Source of the DNA: Promethearchaeota archaeon
GTDB taxonomy: Archaea > Asgardarchaeota > Lokiarchaeia > Sigyniarchaeales > SOKP01
Length of the DNA: 64,000 bases
Assembly (NCBI GenBank): GCA_018238625.1
Contig: JABCSY010000007.1
Coordinates: 1 to 64,000, forward strand
Direction of reading: 5' to 3'
Part shown: positions 10,370-21,458 of the stretch, one piece after another
How positions within the stretch are numbered: the first letter of the stretch is position 1
Layout: every line of letters starts with the position of its first letter
Notes under the pieces: generated by a model
The model's input: only the letters and a program-made list of their open reading frames with translations
The model's database searches: none
Told to the model about the DNA's origin: nothing
Translations under genes and position numbers: made by a program

Positions 10370-10665
10370 TGGAAATATTTCAAAAATTTTTAGAAAGAAT
10401 TATTTTTTTTCCCAATATTTCATTTTAGCATTTCTGATCTCAATCTACATATGAATATGTTTTATAAATTAAACTCAAGAAGATAATTATCAACTTCTGT
10501 ATATATACTATATATTTCAATATAATATATGGTGGTTATGAATTTATTAAATTCTAACTTTATTTTCTATGAGAAAACTAAATAAATTAAGCAAAATGCA
10601 TAACTGTCTTATGTTTATATCTTTGAAATTAAAAACACACTATTTATTGAATTCTGAGTGGAATA

Positions 10666-12783
10666 ATGTCTGCAGAAACTATTTACGATAAGAAACTTTT
10701 TGTATACGATGAAGATTTTTCTCATTTAAAGAAAAATAGAGATCCTATGATAAAATGGACTTTATTTTTTTTTGCTTCTATAGCAACAATTTTTGTATTT
10801 TTGATAATAATCTTTTTATTTATAGAAGGTGCGCCCTTTTTTGGTGCAGTTCCTTTAAACGAATTTCTTTTTGGTACAAATTGGCTTCCTTCAAATGGAG
10901 ATTTTGGTGCCTTACCTATTATTGTTGACACACTTTTGGTTGTTTTGGGCGCTATAATTATTGCTTTACCTTTAGGGTTAGCAACAGCAATTTTTATAGC
11001 AGAGATTGCACCACCGAAACTTAGGAAAATTCTTAAATTTAGCGTGGAAATACTTGCGGGTATTCCCTCAATCGTATATGGATTTTTCGGTCTAATTGTT
11101 TTGAATGTCCTTATAAAAGATATATTTGGTTTACATCATGGAAATACATGGTTGTCTGGCTCTCTAATTTTAGCATTAATGGCTTTACCTACAATTGTAT
11201 CTGTATGTGAAGATGCAATAAGAGCTGTTCCAAATTATTATAGAGAAGCCTCTTATGCTATGGGAGCTACAAGATGGCAGACTATATATAAAGTAATAAT
11301 TCCCTCAGGTATGTCTGGAATTACTGCTGCTATAATTTTAGGTGTTGGTCGTGCTTTAGGTGAAACCATGGCAATGTTGTTAATAATAGGAAATTGTAAG
11401 ATATTTCCTGACCCAATTACAAACATGTTAGATTGTGTAGCAGTAATCACTTCAACAATAGCTGCAGGTTGGGGTCCTACTGAACAAGGAAGCTTAGAAC
11501 AAAGGAGTTATCTGGCCCTAGCAATTCTTCTCTTCTTAATGACTCTTATTATTAATACAATCGCTAATCTAATATTGTCTAGAATTCAAAGAAAATTTTC
11601 AGGTGAAAAACCCAAAGAAAGATTTTCAAAACTAAAAGAGCTTAGTTTTTATGAACGCTTTCAAAATTACAAACAATTGATATCAACCGTAATTATTTCT
11701 GGATTGATTATGTTAATTCCAATTGATTTGATGTCTAGGGTGATAGGAGTATCGATTTGTGTAGTATTGAGCTTAATAATTTATATTCGTAAAAATATAC
11801 CTCAAAACTATAAGAAAATGCTTACATATTCTGTTACCTTATCTATTGTAGGATGGATACTTAGTACTTGGATTGGAATATTCCTAGCAATATCCATATG
11901 CGTTTTATTTATAGGAACAGTATTTATAATCAGAAAAATATCCACAGTAGCTCAGCAAAAGTTATGGTTTTCACTAATTTATTTATGTTCTTTTTTTGTT
12001 GTATTGGCTGTCGGAATTTTAATATCTTACATAGTTGTTAGAGGTTTCCCTGTCTTGCTTGAACCGGACTTTCTTATAGGGTATCCAAGCCATAATGGGA
12101 GAGATGGTGGAATCTTTCCAGCAATTGTGGGAACACTCCAGCTTACCTTAGGATCGATATTATTTGCGCTCCCACTTGGTGTTTGTGCTGGAATTTATCT
12201 CTCTGAATATGCAAAAAACAATAGAATTACTAGATTTATAAGAGCCAATATTGATAATTTGAATGGTACGCCTTCCATAGTATTTGCCTTATTCGGCTTT
12301 GTATTTTTTATATTATTTTTTGGATTAGGAAGAAGTTTACTAGTAGGAATCTTAACCTTAGGATTAATGATTCTCCCAACAATAATAAGAACTACTGAAG
12401 AAGCTATTAAAGCAATACCTCAATCGTTTCGAGAAGGTAGTTTAGCTTTGGGTTCGAGTAAATGGAAGAGTATTAGCAAAATTGTGTTACCTGCTGCAGT
12501 TCCGGGAATTGTTACAGGGGCCGTTTTAGGTATGGGGCGTAGTGCTGGAGAAACAGCTCCAATCATGTTTACAGCAGTGAGATCCTCAGCAAGGTGGGTC
12601 ACATTCTCACTTTTTGAGCCTGTTATGGCTCTTACGTATCATTTATATAGATTAAATACAGAAGTATTAGGTGCTGTAGATAAAGCTGCGGGTACAGCTC
12701 TAACTTTATTGATATTAGTATTATTATTATACGGTCTTGCGTTTATCGTCAGATCTAAATACGAAAAAAGAAAACAATGGTGA
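10666..12783 (+). CDS. pstCA: Phosphate ABC transporter permease, PstC-PstA fusion
   Basis: 705 aa; two PstC/PstA-type permease units, each with an EAA-like loop ([44 protein letters not shown]). Confidence 0.9.
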   Translation: MSAETIYDKKLFVYDEDFSHLKKNRDPMIKWTLFFFASIATIFVFLIIIFLFIEGAPFFGAVPLNEFLFGTNWLPSNGDFGALPIIVDTLLVVLGAIIIALPLGLATAIFIAEIAPPKLRKILKFSVEILAGIPSIVYGFFGLIVLNVLIKDIFGLHHGNTWLSGSLILALMALPTIVSVCEDAIRAVPNYYREASYAMGATRWQTIYKVIIPSGMSGITAAIILGVGRALGETMAMLLIIGNCKIFPDPITNMLDCVAVITSTIAAGWGPTEQGSLEQRSYLALAILLFLMTLIINTIANLILSRIQRKFSGEKPKERFSKLKELSFYERFQNYKQLISTVIISGLIMLIPIDLMSRVIGVSICVVLSLIIYIRKNIPQNYKKMLTYSVTLSIVGWILSTWIGIFLAISICVLFIGTVFIIRKISTVAQQKLWFSLIYLCSFFVVLAVGILISYIVVRGFPVLLEPDFLIGYPSHNGRDGGIFPAIVGTLQLTLGSILFALPLGVCAGIYLSEYAKNNRITRFIRANIDNLNGTPSIVFALFGFVFFILFFGLGRSLLVGILTLGLMILPTIIRTTEEAIKAIPQSFREGSLALGSSKWKSISKIVLPAAVPGIVTGAVLGMGRSAGETAPIMFTAVRSSARWVTFSLFEPVMALTYHLYRLNTEVLGAVDKAAGTALTLLILVLLLYGLAFIVRSKYEKRKQW

Positions 12784-13616
12784 TACATTTGGTATTGAAA
12801 ATTAAAAATAGAAATAAGCAAGAAATCAAAAATAACCACAATTCGGATATAGTAGGTGAAGAATCGTCCGTAATTGAGGTCAAGGATTTAAATCTTTGGT
12901 ATGAAACCAATCATGCTTTAAAGAATATTAATATGAAATTTAGTAAGAATAAAGTAACTGCAATTATTGGCCCTTCTGGATGTGGTAAGAGCACATTGCT
13001 AAGAAGCTTTAACAGAATGAACGATGTAATTGATGGTTGTAGGATTGAGGGAGAAGTTTTTTTCAATGGGAAGAATATATATGCTAATTCTGCAGATATT
13101 AGACTAAATAGAAAAAAAATTGGAATGATTTTCCAAAAACCAAACCCATTTCCTATGTCTATTTACGATAACATCACTTACGGCCCAAAAATACATAAAA
13201 TCGAGAATAGCGACATACTAGATGGAATTACAAATAAATGCCTTAAAAGAGCTGTTTTATGGGATGAAGTGAAAGAACGATTAGATGATTCCGCTATGGG
13301 ATTGTCTGGTGGACAGCAGCAACGTTTGTGCATTGCAAGAGCTTTAGCAGTGGAGCCCGAGGTATTATTAATGGACGAACCTACTGCCTCTCTTGATCCA
13401 ATCGCTACTCAAAAAATCGAAAATTTAATTCTTGAATTAAAAAAAGAATGGACCGTTATAATTGTTACACATAATATGCAACAAGCTGCTCGAATTTCTG
13501 ATTTTACAGGCTTTATGTATCTCGGAGAATTAATTGAATATGGAGCTACAACACAAATTTTTGAAAATCCACAAAAAAAATTAACTGAAAATTATATAAC
13601 AGGAAGATTTGGATAG
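12777..13616 (+). CDS. pstB: Phosphate ABC transporter ATP-binding protein
   Basis: 279 aa; [51 protein letters not shown]. Confidence 0.95.
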   Translation: MVIHLVLKIKNRNKQEIKNNHNSDIVGEESSVIEVKDLNLWYETNHALKNINMKFSKNKVTAIIGPSGCGKSTLLRSFNRMNDVIDGCRIEGEVFFNGKNIYANSADIRLNRKKIGMIFQKPNPFPMSIYDNITYGPKIHKIENSDILDGITNKCLKRAVLWDEVKERLDDSAMGLSGGQQQRLCIARALAVEPEVLLMDEPTASLDPIATQKIENLILELKKEWTVIIVTHNMQQAARISDFTGFMYLGELIEYGATTQIFENPQKKLTENYITGRFG

Positions 13617-13627
13617 GTGTAATTAAA

Positions 13628-14278
13628 ATGGCAAAAATATTCCATAAAGAACTTGTTGAATTAAAAAATGAAGTTGTTAAAATGGGTAACTTAGCCTTAA
13701 AGATGCTTGATGACTCTATGAGTGCGTTAATTACTCAAGATATTGAATTAGCAAAAAAAACAATAGAAAAAAAGACTTTATTGAAAAAATACGATTCCGA
13801 AATTGAAGCGAAAGCACTGAGACTTATAGCGTTATATCAACCAATGGCCATGGATTTGAGGTTATTGGCTACAATTCTAAAAATAATTACATATTTGACA
13901 AGATTGGGGCGATATGGAAAAGATATTGCCGTAGTTGTAGAAGAATTGTCTACAAAACCTTATCCTGCATCATTTATTAATTTAAAAAATATGTGGGAAC
14001 ATGTCAATACTATGGCTAAAGACTCGTTTAAAGCATTTGAAGAATCTGATATAAATTACATCGAAAATTTCGGAGAAAGAGATAACGAGGTTGATGAGAT
14101 GAGATGGAGCGTATTTAGAGAGAGTATAACCTATATGATGGAAGATCCTAAAGTTATTACCCCTTGTTTGTTTTTTGCTATGATCGCTCGTTATCTTGAA
14201 AGATGTGGAGATAATACTTGTAAAATTGCTGAAAAAGTCTATTATATGGTTACAGGTAAGCACATTGAAATTAAATAA
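13628..14278 (+). CDS. phoU: Phosphate transport system regulatory protein PhoU
   Basis: 216 aa; PhoU helical repeat pattern (LYQPMAMDLRLLATILKI; RYLERCGDNTCKIAEKVYYMV). Confidence 0.9.
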   Translation: MAKIFHKELVELKNEVVKMGNLALKMLDDSMSALITQDIELAKKTIEKKTLLKKYDSEIEAKALRLIALYQPMAMDLRLLATILKIITYLTRLGRYGKDIAVVVEELSTKPYPASFINLKNMWEHVNTMAKDSFKAFEESDINYIENFGERDNEVDEMRWSVFRESITYMMEDPKVITPCLFFAMIARYLERCGDNTCKIAEKVYYMVTGKHIEIK

Positions 14279-14305
14279 TTTATATCTGGGAGAATTTTCA
14301 ACGAA

Positions 14306-14734
14306 GTGCCTTTAAGCATGGAAAAAAAGAAAATTTTATTTATCTGCACACATAATTCAGCACGTTCTCAGATGGCTGAAGGCTTTGTAAACACCTTTTT
14401 TAGCGATAATTATGAAGCTTATAGCGCCGGTATTGCTTTTGTAAGACCTTATGCTATAAAAGTTATGCAAGAAATTAGTGTCGATATCTCCAAAGATCGT
14501 TCTAAACATTTAAGCGCGTTTTATGGGAAAGATTTCGATCTAGTCGTAACCGTATGCGACAATGCTAAAAAGATATGTCCTGTATTCCCTGGAGCAAAAA
14601 GAATGATACATCAATCTTTCGAAAATCCTTCGTCTGCTAAGGGAACTGAAGAAGAAATGTTAAAAGTTTACAGAAAAGTGAGAGATCAAATAAAAAATTG
14701 GTTAGTTGAAAATTTGGAAACCATAAAGAAATAG
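14306..14734 (+). CDS. arsC: Arsenate reductase / low-MW protein tyrosine phosphatase family
   Basis: 142 aa; P-loop CTHNSARSQMAEG; VTVCDNAKKICPVFPG. Confidence 0.85.
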   Translation: MPLSMEKKKILFICTHNSARSQMAEGFVNTFFSDNYEAYSAGIAFVRPYAIKVMQEISVDISKDRSKHLSAFYGKDFDLVVTVCDNAKKICPVFPGAKRMIHQSFENPSSAKGTEEEMLKVYRKVRDQIKNWLVENLETIKK

Positions 14735-14782
14735 GAAGAATTAAGACCTAAGAAAATCATCTACTGGTAAAACTATGTGTAA

Positions 14783-15152
14783 TTATCCAATATAGCCATT
14801 AACAACTGTGAGAAATTTTACAATGTTAAATGGTTTGATTAGATAATCAGTGAATCCTATATTGAAAGCTTTTTCTCGATTACCATTTAACGCAATGGTT
14901 GAAACTGCAATTATCGGCAAATCTTTAGTATCTTTATTTTTCTTAAGAAGTTTTGTTGCCTCAAATCCATTCATTATTGGCAATTGGATATCCATTAAAA
15001 TTAAATCTGGTTTTATATTAATCGCCATTTCAACCCCAGCTTTCCCGTTAATGGCTTCCAATACTTTAAATCCATTTTTTTAAGTAAGAATGCAATCATT
15101 TCTCGATTATTTTTATCATTTTCAACTATAAGAATTTTTGCTATGTTTTCAT
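14783..15152 (-). pseudogene. Single-domain response regulator (receiver), frame-disrupted at two A-tracts
   Basis: Conserved receiver LILMDIQLPIMNGFEATKLL...IIAVST...DYLIKPF in one frame; N-terminal KILIVENDKNNREMIAFLLKK in the neighbouring frame; joining needs one extra A at 15075-15081 and one at 15146-15149. Confidence 0.75.
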
Positions 15153-15159
15153 CTCTCTT

Positions 15160-17046
15160 TTATGCTTTCACTTCGATTTGAAGGGGCAAAATAAAATTAA
15201 AATCGCTGCCTTTCCCTAATTCACTTTGAACTGAAATCTCTCCCCCTAATAGATTCACTAACTTCTTTGAAAGATATAAACCTAATCCAGTTCCTTTCAT
15301 ACTCTTTTCTATTGATGAATCAACCTGTTGGAATGGTCTGAAAAGTTTATTAATACCCTCTTCACTTATGCCAATACCGTTGTCAATAATGTGAACTTTA
15401 AGATGTTTATTATTAGCAATTCTTGTCTTGATAGAAATTTTGCCACCCTTGGGAGTAAATTTAATTGCATTACCAATAAGATTAAATAAAACTTGCTTCA
15501 TACGTCCTTCATCTGATATTAATTTACTATTTACATTAAGATCTGTTGATATTTCAAGAGATTTTTCAGAGGATTTTGGTGTTAATGCTTCAAGTACTTC
15601 ACTGAGTAAATCATTAAAATTAAATTCCGCTGGATGTAATTCAAATTTTCCAGCTTCAATTTTAGAGATATCCAAAACTCCATTAATAAGATTCAAGAGA
15701 TGTTTTGCACTATTGAAAACAGAGTTAAGTTGCTGTTGTTGTTCTTCTGTTGTGTCGCCTGAATAACCAAGCATCATTAATTCAGTAAAGCCCATTATTG
15801 ATACTAATGGTGTTCGTAATTCATGACTCATTGAGGCTAGAAATAACGACTTTAGTTTTTCTGTTTCTTCTAACCGAATATTTATCTGTTCTAATTCGAC
15901 AGTTCTCAGTTTAACCAATTCTTCTAAATAGCTTTCCAATGTTTCTATTGGTTCTGTTGTCGAAGTAGTACCTAATGGAAAAATTTCTTTAATCAATTTA
16001 GTTGCTTCACGAAAATTATCAACATCATTCATACCTACCCTAAGTAATTTCTCATATTGACTTTCAAATGCTCTAGTAAAATTCTCTAAAGCTTCTCGTA
16101 AGATCGGAGATTGTCTTGAGGATAGAAGTACCGTAGTTATATAATTAGCATGCTTAAAAAGAACTGTTGAATTTTCTAACCTAAGTTCCTCTACTTGTCC
16201 TGATGTACTAATCTTTTGGCTGAGTTGTTGAAGAACTGGCATCCATTTAACAAAACCTTTCTGTTCAGCCAATTTTGAGGTTCCTCGTAATTGCCAGGAA
16301 AAATCAAAAAGAGGTATTCCAGTTTGATTAGTTATAACTGTAATTCGCCGTCCCTCAAACGATAAAATATATAATAATTTTGGTTGACGATAAATAAAAT
16401 ACGCTGTAATAGATATTGATACTGTTGTTAAAAGATAACCCATTGGAAATATCAACCATAACCCTAACAGAAAGAGGAAAATACAACATATATAGAATAT
16501 TAATGAGGTTAAAAATAAATAAAAGGCATCTCTCACTAACTCTGGTGGAGCTCTTCTCCACGCTTTAAAAAACCAACTTGTCAATTGGAAACAAAGTGCA
16601 AATAATGCTAAAATATTTATAATTTGCAAAGGTCCTTTCATTCCTAAAGTTGGATATCCCCCGTATTCATGAATATAAAATTGGATATTTCCAGGAATAA
16701 AGATTAAAACGATAGTGCTACCTATGATGATGCTCGCTATTATAACTTTATAATAACTTATTCGTTCTTTAGTAATATAGTCTACATTCAAGATTAAAGC
16801 AAATAAACCAATGGATCCTCCCATCATACTTAAACGCTTCATTTCAAAACTTAGAAAAAGATAAGCCATTGTTTCAAAAAGATGAAAAGCAGCAAACCAA
16901 GAAAATGCAACTAATGTCAATAAGTATAACTTTGTTTTTCGGGTATATGTATACCAAAATAAAATAAGACAAAAAATCGAGAAAAATATGAAAGCAATAA
17001 AGGTTATTAATACTTCAATGTTCCAGTTTAGTGCTATAAAAATCAT
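15160..17046 (-). CDS. Membrane sensor histidine kinase with longin/roadblock-like middle domain
   Basis: 628 aa; about 7 N-terminal TM segments; H-box SHELRTPLVS, N-box NLIGNAIKFT, G boxes DNGIGI and KGTGLGLYLSK. Confidence 0.9.
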   Translation of the reverse strand: MIFIALNWNIEVLITFIAFIFFSIFCLILFWYTYTRKTKLYLLTLVAFSWFAAFHLFETMAYLFLSFEMKRLSMMGGSIGLFALILNVDYITKERISYYKVIIASIIIGSTIVLIFIPGNIQFYIHEYGGYPTLGMKGPLQIINILALFALCFQLTSWFFKAWRRAPPELVRDAFYLFLTSLIFYICCIFLFLLGLWLIFPMGYLLTTVSISITAYFIYRQPKLLYILSFEGRRITVITNQTGIPLFDFSWQLRGTSKLAEQKGFVKWMPVLQQLSQKISTSGQVEELRLENSTVLFKHANYITTVLLSSRQSPILREALENFTRAFESQYEKLLRVGMNDVDNFREATKLIKEIFPLGTTSTTEPIETLESYLEELVKLRTVELEQINIRLEETEKLKSLFLASMSHELRTPLVSIMGFTELMMLGYSGDTTEEQQQQLNSVFNSAKHLLNLINGVLDISKIEAGKFELHPAEFNFNDLLSEVLEALTPKSSEKSLEISTDLNVNSKLISDEGRMKQVLFNLIGNAIKFTPKGGKISIKTRIANNKHLKVHIIDNGIGISEEGINKLFRPFQQVDSSIEKSMKGTGLGLYLSKKLVNLLGGEISVQSELGKGSDFNFILPLQIEVKA

Positions 17047-17307
17047 GAAATACTTATCTATTATTACAAGTTAACTTAGAGTACTCCCTAATTAAAAATT
17101 AGGTGTTTATACTAATAAAAGATATTAGAAAGGATATTTAAATATAGAGAAAACCAAAAATGTTGTCGCTTTTTCTCGAACTAAATATTTTTGGTTTTTT
17201 AAACTTATGATTTATGTGAAAAAAATCTATTAATGAATGCTTAATTTTGATATTTAGAGTTAAAACATCGATTTTAGCTTTTTTATTACTATAATTTCTG
17301 ATATGCT

Positions 17308-19143
17308 ATGGTGTTTAATAAGAAAGAATTAACAGTTGAACCCGTGGTGGAGTTTTCTTCGGGTAAAGACCCGTATGTAAAATCGCGGAAAAAGGGGGCT
17401 ACCAGATGGATTTTAGCTCACGTATTTCACGGCTCGAACAAATTGTTTGTGGTTGTTGTAGTTTTTATAATTATCCTTTCTGCTAATTTATCCTCAATTA
17501 CATATATTATAATTGGCGAAACAATATCAGCACTGCTAAGTGGAATGACGGCTTTGCTTGGAAATTATATTTTAACTTTATTTTTATTAGGGATAAGCGG
17601 GCCCATAATGAGAATTGTGAGTCGAATGTTAATAGAGGTTTTAGCTCAGAGGTTAGAAAGAGACGCACGAAGAGAGTTCTTCACAAATCTATTAGGAAAA
17701 AGTCAATCGTTTCACGACAGACAAAAGATTGGAGAGTTAATGGCAAGGGTTACTGATGATGTTCGGATGTTGAATTTCTTAATCAGCCCGGCTTTATCGT
17801 TAATTATAGAATCCTTTACATTTCTATTTATCCCTATTATTTACATTGTTATGTATTTCCCTTTTCAGTTAATTATTGAACCTGTATTCTTTTCTATATC
17901 GTTTCTTATCTTATTGAAGTCTTATTCGCGTAAAATTGGACCTGTAACGGCCCGTTTAAGGGGAAGCTTTGGTTTAATGACTGCTTCTTTAAGCGAGACC
18001 TTATCGGGCATCGAAGTAGTTAAAGCTACAGTCCAAGAAGAAAAAGAGATGAAAAAGTATTTTAAACATATAAATAATTATAAAAAGGCGTTTATCGAGC
18101 GAGGTAAGCTACAGGCAAAGTATCTTCCTATTTTAGTTCTTGCATTAGTTATAACAGCTGGTTTTGCTCATAGTATTGTGCTATTTAATTTAGGTTTAAT
18201 GGATATCGGGCAAATTATTGCTTTCTTGGGAATTTTGGGGTTGCTCCGTTTTCCTACCAACATTTCTATGTTTGTTTTTGCTATCTTTCGATTAGCAGCA
18301 TCAAGTGCAGATAGACTGCTCGAGTTAATGAATAAAAAAACTGAGATTGACGAGAATAAAGAAGGTAAAAAGAAGGTTTTTAACGGCCATATAACATTTG
18401 AGAATGTGGATTTTATCTACCCTGATGGTAAGACACCTGTGTTAAAAGATATCTCGTTTGAAGTTAAACCTGGGCAGACAGTTGCGATAGTTGGTACAAC
18501 GGGATCTGGAAAAACTACGCTAACTAAATTAATCTCCAGGCTATATGATGTTTCTAAAGGGCGAATTTTAATTGATGGGAGCGAAATTCGGGATTATGCT
18601 TTACAAACTTTGCGAGATCAAATTTCTTATATCGAGCAAGATGTATTCTTATTCTCTACAACCATTTTTGACAATATATCTTTTGGGCGAGTAAGTTCAT
18701 TAGAGCAAGTTATTAATGTGGCTCAACAAGCACAAGCTCATGATTTTATCAGCGAGTTGCCTGAAGAATATCAGTCGAAGGTAGGAGAAAGAGGAGTTCA
18801 GCTTAGCGGAGGAGAAAGGCAAAGAATTGCCATAGCACGAGCCTTTTTATCCGATCCTCGAATTCTTATTTTAGACGATTCAACTTCAGCTATCGACTCT
18901 AACACAGAGGACAAAATTCAGTTTGCAATTAAAAACATTTTGAAAAATCGCACTACAATTTTAATAACGCACCGATTATCGCAAATTAGATGGGCTGATT
19001 TAATTATAGTTTTAAAAAATGGTGAAATCGCAGCTAAAGGGAACCATGAAGAGTTACTAAAAACTTCCGAAGAATATCGCAAAATTTTCGTTAAGAAATT
19101 TGATATCGAAGAAGATCAATTGCTTAAGGAGGTGAGAAAATAG
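17308..19143 (+). CDS. ABC exporter half-transporter (heterodimer subunit 1)
   Basis: 611 aa; TM domain + NBD; Walker A VGTTGSGKTT, LSGGERQRIAIARA, Walker B LILDDSTSAID (D in place of catalytic E). Confidence 0.9.
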   Translation: MVFNKKELTVEPVVEFSSGKDPYVKSRKKGATRWILAHVFHGSNKLFVVVVVFIIILSANLSSITYIIIGETISALLSGMTALLGNYILTLFLLGISGPIMRIVSRMLIEVLAQRLERDARREFFTNLLGKSQSFHDRQKIGELMARVTDDVRMLNFLISPALSLIIESFTFLFIPIIYIVMYFPFQLIIEPVFFSISFLILLKSYSRKIGPVTARLRGSFGLMTASLSETLSGIEVVKATVQEEKEMKKYFKHINNYKKAFIERGKLQAKYLPILVLALVITAGFAHSIVLFNLGLMDIGQIIAFLGILGLLRFPTNISMFVFAIFRLAASSADRLLELMNKKTEIDENKEGKKKVFNGHITFENVDFIYPDGKTPVLKDISFEVKPGQTVAIVGTTGSGKTTLTKLISRLYDVSKGRILIDGSEIRDYALQTLRDQISYIEQDVFLFSTTIFDNISFGRVSSLEQVINVAQQAQAHDFISELPEEYQSKVGERGVQLSGGERQRIAIARAFLSDPRILILDDSTSAIDSNTEDKIQFAIKNILKNRTTILITHRLSQIRWADLIIVLKNGEIAAKGNHEELLKTSEEYRKIFVKKFDIEEDQLLKEVRK

Positions 19144-19144
19144 T

Positions 19145-20950
19145 TTGTGGGTGGGTCTTGAAGCAGAAGAATACGATCGCAAATATCAGGATAAGGATTT
19201 ACTGAAACGAATTGTATCTTATTTCTCGCCTTATAAGCGAGCAATGTTTCTTGTAATTTTCTTTCTTACTATCTCATCGCTTACCGTTGCTTTTCAACCG
19301 ATTATAGTTTCTCTAATTATTAGTAATTTAGAAACTACTCCAGATTTAGTCTATATTTTATTCTTAATCTTTATCATTTTCACATTTAGTATTTCAAGCT
19401 GGGTTTTTAATTATATTAGACAGATATATTCTAATCGAGTAATTGGAAGCGTAGTACTAGATATTAGAAGGGACGCTCATCAATCTGTTGTCAATCACGA
19501 TTTGTCTTTTTTTGATAAGAACCCAATAGGAAAAATAGTTTCAAGAATCAATACAGACTCTAGGGACTTCGGAGAGACGGTTGGATTGTCAATTGAGGTA
19601 GTTTCCTCTGTTGTCGTCTTAATTCTTTTAATAATTGTGATGTTAACTGTGAATGTAGTTTTAACTCTCGTTCTCCTTATAACTCTCCCATTATTTTTTG
19701 TAGCAGCGTTGTCATTTAGGAAATTTGCGAGAAAGATGACATTGCTAGGGCAGCGTGCCCTAGCTTCAGTAAACGCCTATACAAAAGAAAGCTTTTCTGG
19801 CATCCAAATAGCAAAAACATTCAGGCGAGAAAAAAAAGTTTACGATGACTTTATTCAAGTGAATAACCAATCTTATAAGGTGAATTTAAAAAGAGCTTTC
19901 TTGTTGAATGCTATCTTTCCTACTCTTGGTTTAATTCAAGGTTTTGTTACGATGTTGTTAATTTTAATAGGAAGTAACTTAGTAATAGAAGGGTTTGTCG
20001 GAGTAGGAGAATTAGTTCTCTTCATTCAAAGCATAAATCTATTATTTTTTCCCTTACTCGTTATAGCATCTTTCTGGCCTATGTTTCAAACGGGGATGGC
20101 CGCTTCAGAGAGAATTTTTGCAATAATAGATACTCTCCCTCTTGTTGTTCAAAAAGACAGCATTAAGCCTTCAAAACTAAAAGGTGAAATCGAATTCAAG
20201 AATTTATCTTTTGGATATGATAAAGCTAAACTAATATTTGATAACTTCTCGCTAAAGATTAACCCCGGAGAATCAATTGCTCTCGTTGGCCATACTGGGG
20301 CGGGTAAATCTAGTATTGCTAAATTAATCGCTAGATTCTACGAATTTCAAGGTGGAGAAATTTTAGTTGATGGCAAGAGTATTAGGGATTACGATCTCAA
20401 CGAATACCGGAAGCACATAGGCATTATCCCACAAACACCGTTCTTATGGGCTGATACTGTAGAAAACAATATCAAATATGGGTGTGAATCTGCCACAGAA
20501 AAAGATGTACTTAACGCACTAAGTATAAGTGGCGGGTCCGAATGGGTGGAAAGCTTATCAAAAGGTTTAAGAACTGAAGTACGCGAGAGAGGGACGCTTC
20601 TATCGATGGGACAGCGCCAATTAGTGGTTTTTGCTCGCGTATTGTTAGAAAGCCCTTCAATTCTTATCTTAGACGAAGCAACGGCTTCAGTCGATCCATT
20701 TACTGAAACAAAAATTCAGGACGCTTTAGAAAAAACGATTGAAGGACGCACTTCAATTATTATTGCTCATCGCTTATGGACCGTTAGACACGTTGATAGA
20801 ATTGTCGTTCTGGATCACGGTAAAATAGTGGAAGAAGGAAATCACGATGAATTAATGAAACGAGGAGGTACTTACGCCAACCTTTATAACACTTATTTCC
20901 GACATCAATCTCTTCAATACATTGAGGATATGGGAAAATCTAACATCTAA
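19145..20950 (+). CDS. ABC exporter half-transporter (heterodimer subunit 2)
   Basis: 601 aa; Walker A VGHTGAGKSS, variant signature LSMGQRQLVVFARV, Walker B LILDEATASVD. Starts immediately after the 17308 gene. Confidence 0.9.
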   Translation: MWVGLEAEEYDRKYQDKDLLKRIVSYFSPYKRAMFLVIFFLTISSLTVAFQPIIVSLIISNLETTPDLVYILFLIFIIFTFSISSWVFNYIRQIYSNRVIGSVVLDIRRDAHQSVVNHDLSFFDKNPIGKIVSRINTDSRDFGETVGLSIEVVSSVVVLILLIIVMLTVNVVLTLVLLITLPLFFVAALSFRKFARKMTLLGQRALASVNAYTKESFSGIQIAKTFRREKKVYDDFIQVNNQSYKVNLKRAFLLNAIFPTLGLIQGFVTMLLILIGSNLVIEGFVGVGELVLFIQSINLLFFPLLVIASFWPMFQTGMAASERIFAIIDTLPLVVQKDSIKPSKLKGEIEFKNLSFGYDKAKLIFDNFSLKINPGESIALVGHTGAGKSSIAKLIARFYEFQGGEILVDGKSIRDYDLNEYRKHIGIIPQTPFLWADTVENNIKYGCESATEKDVLNALSISGGSEWVESLSKGLRTEVRERGTLLSMGQRQLVVFARVLLESPSILILDEATASVDPFTETKIQDALEKTIEGRTSIIIAHRLWTVRHVDRIVVLDHGKIVEEGNHDELMKRGGTYANLYNTYFRHQSLQYIEDMGKSNI

Positions 20951-21157
20951 TAAGTTTCATTGGCTATTTTTTTTTTCCAAATTTAATTGAATAGTAGCTT
21001 TTTTTACCGAATGATTAATATATGTTATTTTGATTCCTTACTATAGTAAGTCCGATTAAAAATCAATTCATTTTAAAAAAGAAGATGGAAAATACTGAAA
21101 TAACTGGTTATAAATGCGTTTTACAGAAATATTTTAGTCAATTCTCCATCATGAAAG

Positions 21158-21248
21158 AAGCGGTCTCGAGATGCTGGATGCAATAGCGCTGATGTGGCCC
21201 TTGAAGGCTACTACGGAAAAGGTTTAGCCATTACGGACTAGAACGCTT
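21158..21248. other. GC-richer intergenic patch bounded by GAAGCG/CGCTTC; possible structured RNA or decayed ORF
   Basis: Locally elevated GC in an AT-rich spacer, end inverted repeat, internal TGGCC-CTTGAA-GGCTA hairpin; all frames interrupted. Confidence 0.25.
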
Positions 21249-21458
21249 CAATGATAATTATTATCATAAGCAGATATAGTGTTATTTTAAGTCTATGATT
21301 AAAAAAGCTATATTCTAGAATTATGAGAGGGTATATGAACCATAATTCAGTTCAATTTAGGTTTAAGATGATTATAGCATAGATAGAAAGGTTTAAATAA
21401 TAGAAAGGTCTTTTATCTAGTAATGCAAGATTTAGAGAGATGATTTAATAAAGCCAAA

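Noticed and set aside
10722-12839. - strand ORFs 10722-10931, 11253-11450, 12420-12602, 12639-12839
   Set aside because: Antisense shadows of pstCA.
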